Source: Chelonoidis abingdonii (lineage: Eukaryota; Chordata; Testudines; Testudinidae). From it: a stretch of 64,000 nucleotides of DNA. Shown piece after piece: positions 11,639 through 23,130 of the stretch. Each line of letters opens with the position of its first letter. Positions within the stretch are counted from its first letter, which is position 1. Under the pieces are notes generated by a model, which did no database searches, was not told where the DNA came from, and was given only the letters and a program-made list of their open reading frames with translations. Where the stretch lies: NCBI RefSeq assembly GCF_003597395.2, contig NC_133770.1, forward strand, positions 92,328,844 through 92,392,843, in the 5' to 3' direction. The translations under genes were made by a program, and so were the position numbers.

Positions 11639-12660
11639 TGTGGGGGAAAGCTAGCTACCGCAACACTGGCTGACTGAAAGAAGAGAAAGGAACAAGCTTC
11701 ACCATCATGGCTGCCACCTCCACCATCTCCTGAGATTCCTGAATCTAGTCTGACACCACTTTTCCCTTATTCATCTTAATCTTGAGAAATGTGCTGGCTA
11801 GAGTGGGACAGAAAGAGGTACTCAGATAACACCACCATCACCTTCACCCTCTCCAGTTTAATCCCAACCTCCATTCTGGATGTGAGACTGCATATCCTCT
11901 TCTCCCCACAGGTGTCCTTTTCCTTCCCTATCCTATTTCTTCTCTTTCCTGTCGAATAAGAGTCTGGCTTAGTCAGCCAAGATTGTGTATTTCGCAACAC
12001 TGCTGTGAGTCTGTGACCAGAGAAGCAGGTAAAAGCAATGCTCAGAACAGCCCAATACTGGTACAAGTTTGTCAGGTCTCGGAGTGGCTGATAAGACCGT
12101 GTACTTGTACCCATGTGTTTTCGCAGATGTGAGGTGGCAAGTGATAATCAAAGCTAGAGACAGGAGCTGCATTTTCTATCCTTGCAGTTCTTTTCTCACC
12201 CCTTTGTGTGTGTTTCTCTTAGGAAATGGGATAAGACTTTTTAATAATCATGACAACTCCAGCCCATCAACTAATTTGTTCTCTTTTCCCCAAAAGGACA
12301 ATTATTATCTTCTTTCATACCATCTAAAAGACTGTCAAAATAGGGGATTTCCTTCTAAAGACTCTGTACAGCTAAAGGGCAAAAGAACAAAAAAAAATTG
12401 TTAACATGAAAGCCTTACTTAACACTTCACATTCCAAACGCTTTAGCTGTTTTGTCTTCTTTCTTGTATCTTTAACAGAAGGTTACAAGGTTTTTTAATG
12501 ATGTCTTTGCCACTGAGGGACTAAGCGGGCTAAGGTCTCGACATGCCAAATGGCAAATCTTGTTTAAAACTGTTTAATGTTGGACAGTTTCAGGATCATG
12601 TTAACACCTTTGATGGTTTGGGCCCTTTAGCCCATCTAAATACATACGACAGAGCCAAGC
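11639..12660 (+). repeat. Long interspersed repeat, copy B (LTR-like)
   Basis: This is the second copy of the left-edge repeat. It may start at a 'TGTGGGGGAAAG' near 11639, which would suit an LTR, although the region left of 11780 has no partner in this window. The right limit is where similarity to copy A ends, shortly after the shared 'catctaaat'. No clear flanking duplication was found. Confidence 0.6.
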
Positions 12661-14437
12661 AGAGCCCCACCGTGGAAGAACCGAGCTCAAGGAGCCAAGC
12701 AGCCCACACGATTATCTTTTGAACAGCTGTGCAGTCTACTCTGAGCAGGGACTCACATGAGCAGAGCTTAGAAGAGCACCACCACCTTTTTCCCCTCCCC
12801 CCGCCACCAATTCAGCTCCTTCCTAGTACAGCACATCTGTTGATGCACCTGCACAGTTCTACTGCTCAGTGTAACAGGGATGGAGACAAGGCCAAGCCTC
12901 CTATAAACTCCTCACCAATCCCTGTCCCTTCTTGCTCACTAGAGGGGGTGGGAAGAAATGCTTCGGTTCTGCCGTATTTGCTTCCTTTCTCAATATGTTA
13001 AGGAGGGTTTTTACAGGTCTCTGCTTCCAGACTATGCAGACTGCCTATCTGGAAGGGAAGTATGCTAGTAATGAAAGACAATTGTGTTTGTCCTTGCAGG
13101 TGTGGTCAGGTTGAAGACTCACCACTCTGTTTATTGTCTTATAACCGGTATTGCCACCTCAGAAATAAATGGCTGTCTCCATTCCTGGCCCATATGCCTT
13201 TAACCCCATCACCTCAGAAATTAGAATATTTGCGGTGTAGTGAAAATATTGCAGCTACATGGGCTAAACTTGCATGGTTAATTTGTATTTTTAAAATCTG
13301 CATTTTTTTTTGGAGTGGTGTCAATTTAAAATTTGTATTTATTGTACTGTGTGCAATTGTCTATGGCTAAGAGGCTATATTAATAAACTACACTACAGCT
13401 TCCCTTACAATACACCCTCTTATTCCCTTGTGTTGGCATGCAGGGTGTAGCCCTTAACTAGTTATCAGAAATACCAACTGTATGTAGGCTGGATGAGTTA
13501 ACACTGCAACAGTGACATTAAGTTTTGCATTTCTTGCCTTTTATTTCATTGGCTGAAGCACACAGCAGCCCTAATCCACAGGACCTTCAAACGTTTGTAC
13601 TCAATACTAGTACAATGAGTAGCTATTAGTTTATGGCACCCACGTTCATCATACAAGAAGATGACATGGAGTACACGGCGCATCAATCATGTGGCAAACC
13701 AGAAGTAACATTGTTATGATGGAATGGTGTCACACAATCAATGCTGCTCACATGTAAAAAAATTACATTGTCTTTGCCTCACCATTCATTATCTACAAAT
13801 ACCTCTGATTTACCTAGCAGCAGCTGCTGCTGCCTGTTACCTTCACTAAATACGAGTCCAGTGACATTATCCGTAATGTGCTAAATGCATCTATACAGTA
13901 TTTAGTTGAAACAGTTCTGAACAAATCATAAATGTAGGGCCAGACTGAGCTACCCTCACTCCCACTGCCTGGCACCTAACACCACAACAGTCCCACTGAA
14001 GTCAACAGGGTTACCTGTGGAAGAAGGTGCTACTCACCATTAGTAAGGTGATCAAATCTGGCCTGTAGGTAATGACAATTCTAACAGCATTTCAGCTACG
14101 TATCATGTCACATGACCATGACCACACACAGCTGGCAGGTTGTAGATCAAAGTACGATTGTCTGCAGAACACTTGGTAGCGATCTGCAGAGAGCTGGCTG
14201 GTGACATGATACTGGCTCGACCTCCTTATTCCACCTGCTACATTGCATTAAAAATGCAGCTAAAACACATACAATATTTTCCTAACAACACTTTTCTGTA
14301 GAAGAACATGCTGTGGTTGGCAACTTCTCTGTTAAGGTGTGGTGCACCTGTGGGAAAAGCATATTACCATCCAAGGGGTTATTTCGCATTTCAGACCAAA
14401 GAATAATATAATAAAATATACAAACAAAGAGCCCAGT
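12661..14437. other. Intronic sequence without recognised genes
   Basis: Open frames at 12729-13001 and 13062-13370 have no family resemblance or splice context and are taken as chance. A foldback at 13937-14064 is listed separately. Confidence 0.5.
13937..14064. repeat. Short foldback repeat
   Basis: Bounded by 'gggccaga' on the left and 'tctggcc' on the right, with 'ccactgaagtcaacaggg' inside. It belongs to the small 'gaagtcaatgg' repeat class. Confidence 0.55.
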
Positions 14438-14625
14438 TGTTGTGTATTTGGTTGTCATGGTTTTTGTTCCTATGGCAACTGAGTTAGATTATTAGGGGAT
14501 AGCCCAACCAGCTTCAGCCGGTTGGGGAGCTCTGTGTCTGTAAATAAATGGTAGTTTTGTTAGCTGTCTGCTCTCTGGCCTCAAGTGATTTCTTCCTAAA
14601 CCGGCTGCCCCTAAGGATTATAATA
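14438..14625 (+). repeat. Gypsy 5' LTR
   Basis: Starts 'tgttgtgtatttgg' and ends '..ggattataata'. It pairs with 18089-18275. It contains 'aaataaa' at about 14544, a possible polyadenylation signal. The LTR does not end in the usual CA. Confidence 0.93.
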
Positions 14626-14626
14626 A

Positions 14627-14645
14627 GTGGCGACGATAGATGGGA
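14627..14645 (+). other. Candidate primer-binding site
   Basis: 'tggcgacgatagatggga' follows the 5' LTR by a couple of bases. A leading TGG fits pairing with a tRNA 3' CCA end. The tRNA was not assigned. Confidence 0.6.
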
Positions 14646-14847
14646 TACTGGTGCTGCCCCGGCAACAGAAGGAAGTAGAAGTCAAGGTAAAGAACAAACA
14701 AACAAAAAAACTGCTTGTTTGCACTGACTGTGAAAGTGAAACTAAAAATCATGGCTACTCTGACTGGGCCACTGGAACTTTTGATGAGAATATAGTGCAA
14801 TGGCATGTGTGTATACTGAGTGTTTTGAGCTTTTGTTATTGCAAATG

Positions 14848-15123
14848 AACATTACAGAAGAGAAGAAGGTGCCAATATTCTTAAGTGTTGTAGGGGCTAA
14901 AACCTACTCCCTGCTACGCAGCTTACTACACCCTGTTAAGCCTGAGACTAAATCTTACAGTGACATTGTGGAAATCCTGGGGTCCCATTTTTCCCCAAAA
15001 CCACTGGTAATTGCTGAAAGATATCGGTTCCACAAAAGAGACCAAAAAGAAGATGAAACAGTTGTACAATTTGTAGCAATTTTGAAAAAAGCTAGCAGAA
15101 TCACTGTGAATTTCAAGAGATGT
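14848..15123 (+). pseudogene. Gypsy Gag capsid fragment
   Basis: An uninterrupted reading of about 90 codons with the Gag capsid signature of vertebrate Gypsy elements: 'PKPLVIAERYRFHKRDQ' followed by 'ETVVQFVAIL' at about 14995-15090. The frame stops at 15124, well before the zinc knuckles, so Gag is split. There is no sign of host use. Confidence 0.85.
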
Positions 15124-15339
15124 TAAATGATGCCCTGTGTGACAGGTTAGTGTGGCCTCTAACAGTGAAGCTATATACGGAAGCGCCTACTGACAGAGGC
15201 TCAGCTTACATTACAGAAGGCTGTTGATATTGCTGTCTCCATGGAACTGGCTACAAAGGGAGGCGCAATACATCGGTGCATCCACTAGGAGTGCAAAAAG
15301 TGTCACAAGAACTACCCACAAAACTGTGCAGAGTCAGGA

Positions 15340-15445
15340 ATGTTACCGCTGTGGTAAGCCAGGTCACCAGGCAGAATGCTGGTGTAAGGACACTGGTGTG
15401 TCGACACTGTGGCAAAAAGGGACACACTGAGTGTGCCTGTAAAAC
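15340..15445 (+). pseudogene. Gypsy Gag zinc knuckles (two CCHC boxes)
   Basis: The first box reads CYRCGKPGHQAECW, in which the H-to-C spacing is one residue off the standard four. The second, CRHCGKKGHTECAC, keeps C-x2-C-x4-H-x4-C. They lie in different frames, showing a frameshift between them. Confidence 0.85.
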
Positions 15446-15599
15446 AAAAGAAAAAGAGGCCTGTGGTCTGGCCGACAAAAAGAGGAACCCTGCATACCCT
15501 AGAGCAGCAACCCAGGATGATCAAGGTGACACCTCATCTGCAAGAGAAGTGCCACTGCATGTTTTGTCTTTGGCAGTGGGCTCACATGAAATACTGGGT

Positions 15600-15715
15600 A
15601 ACCCCGTTGTTGGACATGGCAGAACCTATACGCATGGAACTGGACACCGGTGTCAAGCCATCTCACTGGTCTCCGAGACTGTGTATAAAGAAAGCTACAG
15701 CATCTTCTGCTTAAG
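15600..15715 (+). pseudogene. Gypsy aspartic protease fragment
   Basis: 'MELDTGVKP' at about 15634-15660 contains the catalytic D-T-G triad (15643-15651). The expected serine or alanine after the glycine is replaced by valine, and only this start of the domain can be read. Confidence 0.75.
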
Positions 15716-16149
15716 GCAACAAAAACTGTTCTGAAGACGTATACGGGAGAAGCTGTGCCCATGTTGGGCACTATTGATGTTAAGGTGTAGCTCAATGGAC
15801 AGGCTGCTAAATTGCACTGTTTGTGGTGAGAGGCGGTAACTACCCAGCCTTAATGGTAGGTCTTGGCTTGGGAAGATTCAGCTGAACTGGGCAGAAGTGC
15901 ACTGGATGACTAAAGAAGAAACCAGTCTAACCCTATACTAAGGAAACATGCTGCTGTTTTTGGAGATGATTGGGAAGTATGAAGGGAATCACTGTGACAT
16001 TGAACATTAAACCTGACAGTCCACCAAAATATCTGAAAGCCCAGAACTGTGGCCATATGCCATCAGGCCAAAAGTTGAAGCAGACCTGGAGAGCCTGGTC
16101 ACCAATGGATGTCCTAATGGTACCAGTTACCAAGTTATCATAGCCATGG

Positions 16150-16760
16150 GCCACTCCTATCGTTCCAATAGTGAAGAAAGATGGCTCTCTCCGGATTTGC
16201 GGTGATTTTTAAAGTCACTGTCAACCCAGTGTTGTGTGCAGAGCAATACCTGCTTCCCCTGCATCGATGACCTCTTCACAGGCCTGGCTGGGGGACCAAA
16301 AGTTCAAAGTAAGATTGATCTGAGTCAAGCATATTTACAGATGCACGTCGATGAAAAGTCCCAAGAGCTGTTGACTATGTGACTCATAAGGGGCTTTATC
16401 GATACTGTCGCCTAACCTTCGAATAACGTCTGTCCTGCCTGTCCAGAGGGCTATGGACCAGATCTTGTGTGGCTTGTCAGGAGTTCAGTGCTATCTGGAT
16501 GATATCCTGGTCACGGGAAGGAAATGAAGAGGATCACTTAAAGAATTTAGAGGCTACCCTACAAAGACTGGAAGGAGTATGGCTACGAGTTCGCAAAGAC
16601 AAGTGTGAATTCTTCAAGCCCTCTGTTGAATATTTTGGGACACATATTGATGCTGACTGTTCTGCAGGTCTTCATAAGGCCCCTGAAAAGTTGCACAAAG
16701 CTATTGTGGACCCGGGCCTGTTACCCATGTCCTCAGGACAATGTAAGCAGCTATGTTCGT
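16150..16760 (+). pseudogene. Gypsy reverse transcriptase, broken
   Basis: Readable RT motifs: 'VKKDGSLRICGDF' at 16171-16209, followed at once by a stop; 'KIDLSQAYLQMHVDE' at about 16312-16356; and the catalytic Y-L-D-D-I-L at 16492-16509. The parts fall in different frames with stops between them. The second half, from about 16469, is the longest open piece (to 16897). It includes the 'KDKCEFF' motif downstream of the catalytic box. Confidence 0.88.
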
Positions 16761-16999
16761 TTTCTAGGACTACTGAACTATTATGGACAATAGTTCATTT
16801 CCCACCACCACTGAAAACACTGCATGACTTTACTGAACAGCTTATCCCAGTCACTGTTAGTGCACAAAGCCAAATTGCTGAAGCTTTGGTGGCCTAGCAC
16901 TTTGACATTGCTATTGAAGAGAATTGGCTTGTATGCATGTGAAGTTGCGGAATGCACGGCCCAGTGGGCACCCTAAACCTACGGGATTGCGAAAAGCCA

Positions 17000-17540
17000 T
17001 GAGAGTATTCACGTTGACTTCGCTGGCCCCTTGAAGGAAGCATGCTTTGGTGTGCAGTAAGATGCCATTCTAAATGGCCCAAAGTCTCTATAATGCAGTG
17101 GCAACTGCAGAGAGTACTATCCACTAGGGGACTCTTTAGTCTTCGGGCAGAAAAACTTGTGAGCGACAGACGGACTGCAGTTCGTCTCTCTCATGAAAAA
17201 GTTTTATGAAGGCAACATGGCATACACACATAACTTCAGCACCATATCATCCATCCACATGATTAGCTTGAAAGATTTGTGCAGACAATGAACGCTTTGG
17301 AAATCAGCAAGGGGACAACACTTCCATTCAAAAGCTCTCAAGGATGCCTTCTTTCCTACAGAAACACACACCTCATGCTACGACCAGGCATCGCTTGGGC
17401 CTTTCTAATGATGGGACGACAGCTGCGCACTTGCTTTGATCTGCTGAAACCTTCTGAACCCCGACAAATTGTGCAACGCCAGCAGCAATATCAAGTCATC
17501 AGATGGCACCCAGAGCAAAAGACTGACCTTTAGCTTGGGA
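17000..17540 (+). pseudogene. Gypsy integrase core and tail, broken
   Basis: 'IHVDFAGPL' at 17007-17033 holds the first catalytic Asp of the integrase core. A second motif with T-D-G-x-Q-F lies at about 17166-17186. The piece at 17410-17530 resembles the end of Gypsy pol with an R-Q-Q-Q-Y stretch. Stops separate these parts, and the N-terminal zinc-binding part is missing. Confidence 0.75.
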
Positions 17541-17676
17541 CAGCCAGTTTTGGCTCGGAATTATACTTTCTGGAGCAAATAGGTCCCTGCCACGATCATC
17601 ACTCAAAACCGGACCTGTTTCCTACACAGTCCGGACTGCAGAGAATCTTACCTGGCAGTGACATGTAGATCAGCTG

Positions 17677-17958
17677 TTGCCAGGTCACGTCAGTCCTCAG
17701 GACACATCTGCAGTTGAGTGGTCTGACTTCACCTCTTCTGGTGAGACACTGAATCATGAATCACCTGTTCCTGACTCTTCTCCTCCATTAGTGCTGGCGG
17801 CTGAGATACCCCTATTTGCCCAGCACGAGCCTGATACCACCTCCTCACCTGTTCGTGCTGCGAACCCTGAGCCCATGGTACTTTCAGGTGCAACAACACC
17901 AGAAGTTCGCCGTAATCCACCTAGAGACAGAAGGCCTTCTCATCGGCTGGATCTTTAG
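17677..17958 (+). pseudogene. Gypsy pol C-terminal tail open frame
   Basis: A 93-codon open frame rich in P, S, T and E, ending with a basic stretch near 17910-17950 ('RRNPPRDRRPSHRLDL'). Such proline-rich tails ending in basic residues are common at the end of Gypsy pol products. No domain can be named. Confidence 0.5.
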
Positions 17959-18072
17959 CTAGGGCGAACCCATGGTTATGGGGCAAAATAATCCCCAGGG
18001 TTTAGCCGGGAGTGGAGGCAGTCTACCCTCCTTCTCTAGTCTAGTGTGTGTTTTATTTAGGGGATGTTCTTA

Positions 18073-18088
18073 TTGAGGGGGAGGAATA
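18073..18088 (+). other. Polypurine tract
   Basis: 'tgagggggaggaata' lies immediately before the 3' LTR, where plus-strand priming takes place in LTR elements. Confidence 0.75.
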
Positions 18089-18275
18089 TGTTGTGTATTT
18101 GGTTGTCATGGTTTTTGTTCCTATGGCAACTGAGTTAGATTATTAGGGGATAGCCCACCCAGCTTCAGCCAGTTGGGGAGCTCTGTGTCTGTAAATAAAT
18201 GGTAGTTTTGTTAGCTGTCTGCTCTCTGGCCTCAAGTGATTTCTTCCTAAACTGGCTGCCCCCAAGGATATAATA
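18089..18275 (+). repeat. Gypsy 3' LTR
   Basis: Matches the 5' LTR over its whole length, with four substitutions and one single-base gap near the end. Confidence 0.93.
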
Positions 18276-19489
18276 CTGGTCCTATGCAATACTGAGCATT
18301 CCCAACTGCCATTGAGTGGAGCTAAAGGAACTCAAAACATTGCAGGAGGTTCTCAGCAACTTGTAGGGTTTGGCCCCCATTATGTCCAATGCAAGGAAAG
18401 AATATCTATAATCCAACCACCTCTAAAGGGCTCTGGGGCTAAATGGGAATAGTGCTATTCAATAAGACTAACGGCATGTGTAGGGCCTGCAGGAAAGTCA
18501 GATGGTACCAAAAGCTCACAGAAACCCCAAAGCATCATTCCTATTCTGTTCTATATCTCATTAGCACGTTATCTTGGAGATTAAAAATTCTGGACAAAAC
18601 CTAAATTCATCATGGAAGTGACACAGCTTAAGAAACAATCCTAGCCTGCCAGTTTAAACAGAGTATGGTTAGCAGAAGACGGTGCAGTTGTTTTCAATAT
18701 ATTGTTAAAAGTCAGCCTTTATGAATAACTGTGTTCCAAGCATTCCCTCCCCCTATTGTAATAAATAAAGTGATAGTTGGGTACAAATATTTCTCTCCTT
18801 AGCTAGAGGGCCTGGTTTTGTGGTGGATTTTTTTAAAAATAGCTTTATATATTACTGCAGAGCAGATTAACACTGCCGGAGTCTCGATACCAGTCAATTT
18901 TAATTAATGTGCAAAGCACAAGCATTGCCTGAATACTCAGGACAAGCTCCTCAGCTGGTGTAAATCTGCTTAGCATTATTGCTGATCCTTGATTTTATTT
19001 TAAATGCAACATCTCTGATTCACCACATTTCCAGACATACAACACCATGTCTCCAACTGACATTAATATGTTTTGGTATTTGGGATGTTCTTTCTGACAA
19101 GCATGTTGAGAATTACAAAGACATGAACTATTAGAGTCAATCAGTGTGTATCCCCCTACTCCTCTCTTGGTATAGACTGTAAAGAGTAAATGAAATTATC
19201 AAGTAAAGAAAGTTATTCTGAATTTATATCAGCATAAGCAAGTTCAGAATGTGGCCCTTTACAATTTATATGCAATATCTAATCAGCTCATTCACTAACC
19301 ATTCATGCAACCACATGGAAAGACAAAAGGCTCTTTTTGACCTTATTTTTCCTAACCCTTGTTTTGCTAATACTCAAACTAAATAATTCACATGAAAAAA
19401 CTTTTGTGATTTCAACCCCTCTTCTCAGCAAAGCCTTAGCAGTTGTGGACAACTCACATATCATTGTCTGTTTTCCTGTTCCTAAAATA
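18276..19489. other. Intronic sequence without recognised genes
   Basis: AT-rich sequence with a possible partial 'ctcagctggtgtaaat' foldback at about 18950-18970. No coding or RNA signal was recognised. Confidence 0.5.
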
Positions 19490-19499
19490 TAATAATTGT

Positions 19500-19690
19500 T
19501 ATGCCTATCTCTTATTCAGTGCTTCTCAATGTAGATTTCATAGTGCTTTACAAAGGAAGTCAGTATTATTATCTCAATTTTACAGATGGGGAAACTGAGG
19601 CACAGAGAGGCGACATGATTTTCCTAAGGTCACCCAGCAGGCCAGTGGTAGAGCCAGGACTTTCCAAAGTTCCAGTCTAGTGGTTTGTCA
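19500..19690 (+). repeat. MIR-type SINE
   Basis: Carries the well-known core 'acagatggggaaactgaggc', followed by 'cacagagagg' and 'aaggtcacccagcaggccag'. A related weaker stretch, perhaps another fragment, continues at 19825-19965. Confidence 0.85.
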
Positions 19691-20797
19691 TCTGTGGCAC
19701 CCTTCATCTCATAGGGAAATGAAGAAAATATACTTTGTGTTCCAACATTCTTGATATTTTTATTGTTGATTCTTTTTAACAAAATAAATATTTTTAAATT
19801 ATATAGATTTTTTTCATATGTAAATCTCCCAGGCCCTTTACAAAGGCAGATAAGCACCAGTGTCTCATTTTTAAATATGGACTAAATTAAGTGCAGAGTT
19901 GTGGCACAGTAAGTCAGTAGCAGAGCTAGGAATGGGTCTTTTAATTCCCAGTCTCATGCTCCATCAATATCCCTGGCTGTCATTATATATACTCTGCCAA
20001 AGGTGTGCACTGCACTTTCCAAGGAGTCATAGTCCCTAACTGAAAGAGCTAGTACTGTACTATAATGTAAATGTGATACTAACAATGTCAACACACCACT
20101 AACACAACCAGGCCAGTCAATGGCCTCTTTCCACACACAGTAAACCCAAGAGAGATGCATTACTTTCCTCCTTCATTGCAAATAAATGTATAGTTGGATA
20201 ATAAAAAAAAACAAATCTATAAAACCTTTCATCCCCATGAAATAGTTCCAGAGTTGCAACGAAACATGAATGAAACAGCAATAGCTCATTGTTAACATCA
20301 GTCCCTGAGCTGTTTCTTGACTCAGTCTGGAATATGCATTATAGTTTCCCAAGCAAAATACTGTTAGTGAAGAAGTGCAATGATTTCAAGGCACCCCCTT
20401 TGGTCAGATACTGTCAAATAATCCTAGAAAAACTCTTCTGGTGAGCCAATATTTGTGGTTCAAAACATGGATTCTAAACCTGGGGATTGCAACTCTGCTG
20501 GGAAGTACAAACAAGTCCAAAATGCTTGATGACCTTCCTCCTCTTCCTTATGACTAGATGGCAAATTTTCCGTTGTAACATGAGGTCACAGTATAAAAAA
20601 GGGATTTTGAACCACTGTCTTAGAGAACTGAATGGTAAAGTGGTCTGACAAAAGAAGGTGAGAGTGAAAACAAAACATCAGGCTGCTAAGTTTTCCCTGG
20701 AATCAGAGTTTCAAATTCCAGCAGGAGTGGCTCAGCTCTTTTTATTTCTGAAATTTATTAAGCATCAGGACTTCGGGACAAAAAACTTTTTAAAAGT

Positions 20798-20888
20798 CAG
20801 GACCTGATCTTCATCTGATGTAAAGTGACAAAGCCTTATTTGAATTAATTAGCACTTCGCCAATTTACATCATCTGAAGGCCTGCCCT
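20798..20888. repeat. Short foldback repeat
   Basis: 'aggacctgatcttcatctga' on the left is mirrored by 'tcatctgaaggcctgccct' on the right around an AT-rich centre. Confidence 0.65.
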
Positions 20889-23044
20889 TGAGGACATTAG
20901 AGATCCCAGAACTCATATTGTAAGAGATGGGGTTTGTCTTCATGTCCTTTGTCGTTTCCCCTCTCCCCACTCTAATGAAATGTTCTGTTGTGCTGATTCT
21001 GTCCCACATCTGGCCACATTTCAATGGGGGATGTATGAATTTGTAAAATAAATAATAATAATACTTCAAATAAAAATCCTTTGCAGCATCATAACACTTT
21101 GGTGTAAAAGGTGATATAACAATATAAGATATGATACTAATTACATATAATTACTAATAATGTTTCCATAGTTGATCCACTGCAGCAAGATATATTTAAT
21201 ACAATTTTTCTCCAGAATAAACACAATTAAACAAACACTATTTCCATTAACTCCAACATGGAGCAATTGTGTAAAGCCCTATTCATCACAGTGATTCGTC
21301 AATAAAAGAGACATATAATTAGACCCACCCATGGTTACAGCTAGGTTCTTCATAAGTTTCCTCCAGGCAAAAAAGAATATCGTTTCAGCTAAGCACCAGT
21401 ATGGCACACTTGATTCTGACAAATCCTTGTCACTCAATAACTCTGGAGGCATGAATCAGAAGCACCTCCTGCTATCAGTCTGTGTTTATGCAGCTTTTAT
21501 TAGTCAAATTACATTCATGTAATGAAAACTCAATAGAATGATTTCAAAGACCACTTATCTGTGATGAACATCATCTTTTGATACCTAACCCAAATTGCTT
21601 TTTTAGTAATTATAAAAATACGCTTAAAACAAACAGAATAGTAACCTGAAGAATACTTACTGGACCTTAATTTAGGTATGCAAACTTCAGAGGGGATGAG
21701 TGGAAAGCTGTTACAAGATACAAACATCTACTGAACTAAGGGCAAAAGTCTTTGTGACCTACATTTCAAACCCCCTCTCATTCTGTGCAAAGTAATCACT
21801 GATGTCAATAGGAAATATATGCACATAATGACAACAGAGTAAGTAATGGAGATAGCAATGTGGAGAGGAAAGAATACTGCGCATAAGAATGGATTTAGAA
21901 AGGTAGAAATTATGCAGTAGTGGAATAAGGCAGTTCCCATCATATTTGCTTTAATGTTGTTGACAACTCTCACCCGTCTATCATGAGATTCATGATATTT
22001 GGTGTTTTTCTTAAAGCAAAACTGGCCACAAAAAGACTGATTGCTCTAAGTATAAAGCAAGTCATCTTCCCTCATGCAGTTTGGAAAACGGGCTTCCAAC
22101 AAGCTAAAGGGACACAACTATGGGGTGAATAGCATAGCCCCACTGTTCTTGTGCAAATCTGCACAATTACATAATCACACTGGAAGTCTGACAATTGCAT
22201 ATGAACTGGGGAGTGTAAAATTTATGGGGGTTGTAGGCAGTGGTTCAGATTTAATTGTTATTAGACCAGATTTGCAGGGATTGGGGGGTTCTAAAAATAA
22301 ACAGCTTAATTGGTGCCAACTGAAGACAGTAACTGGGGACCAAACACCAGTCCAAAAATGGGGGACACACTGGTCTCAAAAGTTGGCCTCCTAGAGCTTG
22401 AACAAGAGGTCAGGGTTGCAGAAATAGTGGATGAGTTTATCTTCAGGTTTGACTTTGTCACATCTAATAAATATATTATTGATGCCAACCAAGGTTTTCT
22501 GTAGATGCGACCAGTGGAAATTTCCTTTGAAAATGTAACCTGGACAAGACCGATGCCTTGAAGGAGGTTCGTGTGCTGTAAACAAGTTGTATTAATTCCT
22601 GCAACTGAAATTATTCTGCCAAAATTAAATGCGTGTTAGGCTTCCCACCAGATAAGAGATGTGGATTTATTGACACTTGCTTGAACCAAGGAAGTCAAAT
22701 GGGGGTTCTCACTGCTAAAGTTTTACTTGACCTGAATCAGGTTTTTTTCTGTTACTAAAAGGAGCACTACAATAGCACAATGTGAGCCAGTGGGTTTGGT
22801 AGCAGCTGGCATAGAAAAGGACTCAGGAGGGAGAGAATGAAGCAGAGTTCCCAGAATTCCTTCTGGAACAGTTCCAGAGCAGTGCTGTCCATTTAAAGAT
22901 GGAACAGCAGGGAAGTTTAAAATGCTTTCTGTGGAAAAATCAGGGTTGTTTTCCTGGTCAAGTAACAAGATAGGGAAACTGTGCTGGGACAACACACAAT
23001 TGACACTGGGAACACTACTGGTGGCCAGTTGAAAAAAGGGAAGA
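20889..23044. other. Intronic sequence without recognised genes
   Basis: Small overlapping open frames on both strands (for example 22074-22394 and 22723-23049) show no family features. I see no RNA gene. Confidence 0.5.
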
Positions 23045-23130
23045 ATCATAGACTCGTAGAATCATAGAATATTAGGATTGGAAGGGACCTCAGGAGATCA
23101 TCTAGTCCAAGCCCCAGAATGAAGGTTTAG
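23045..23130 (-). repeat. CR1 LINE 3' end fragment
   Basis: 'aatcatagaat' repeats followed by 'ttggaagggacctcaggaga' and 'tcatctagtcca' are the antisense of the CR1 3' end, so the element is on the minus strand. CR1 copies end in short ATTCTATG-type repeats rather than poly-A, as seen here. Heavily 5' truncated. Confidence 0.88.

Larger units (their letters stand above)
14438..18275 (+). mobile_element. Ty3/Gypsy LTR retrotransposon, full length but broken and internally deleted
   Basis: A 3.84-kb element bounded by two direct LTRs of about 188 bp. In order it shows a candidate primer-binding site, a Gag capsid fragment, two zinc knuckles, an aspartic-protease DTG, reverse-transcriptase motifs, integrase core motifs and a polypurine tract, in the gag-PR-RT-IN order of the Ty3/Gypsy group. 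RNase H and the N-terminal zinc-binding part of integrase are not found between 16900 and 16990, so it is shorter than the usual 5 kb or so. Every coding part is interrupted by stops and frame changes. LTR identity is high (four substitutions and one 1-base indel). No clear target duplication was seen: 'ccagt' lies to the left and 'ctggt' to the right. Confidence 0.93.

Noticed and set aside
14430..18280. Target-site duplication of the Gypsy element
   Set aside because: 'ccagt' on the left and 'ctggt' or 'actgg' on the right are partly inverted to each other, not direct repeats.
19075..19105. Possible 3' end of the missing upstream PDE1C exon (a T-S-Q-like reading on the minus strand)
   Set aside because: There is no GT donor after it, and the codons upstream do not resemble the expected K-Y-K-K sequence.
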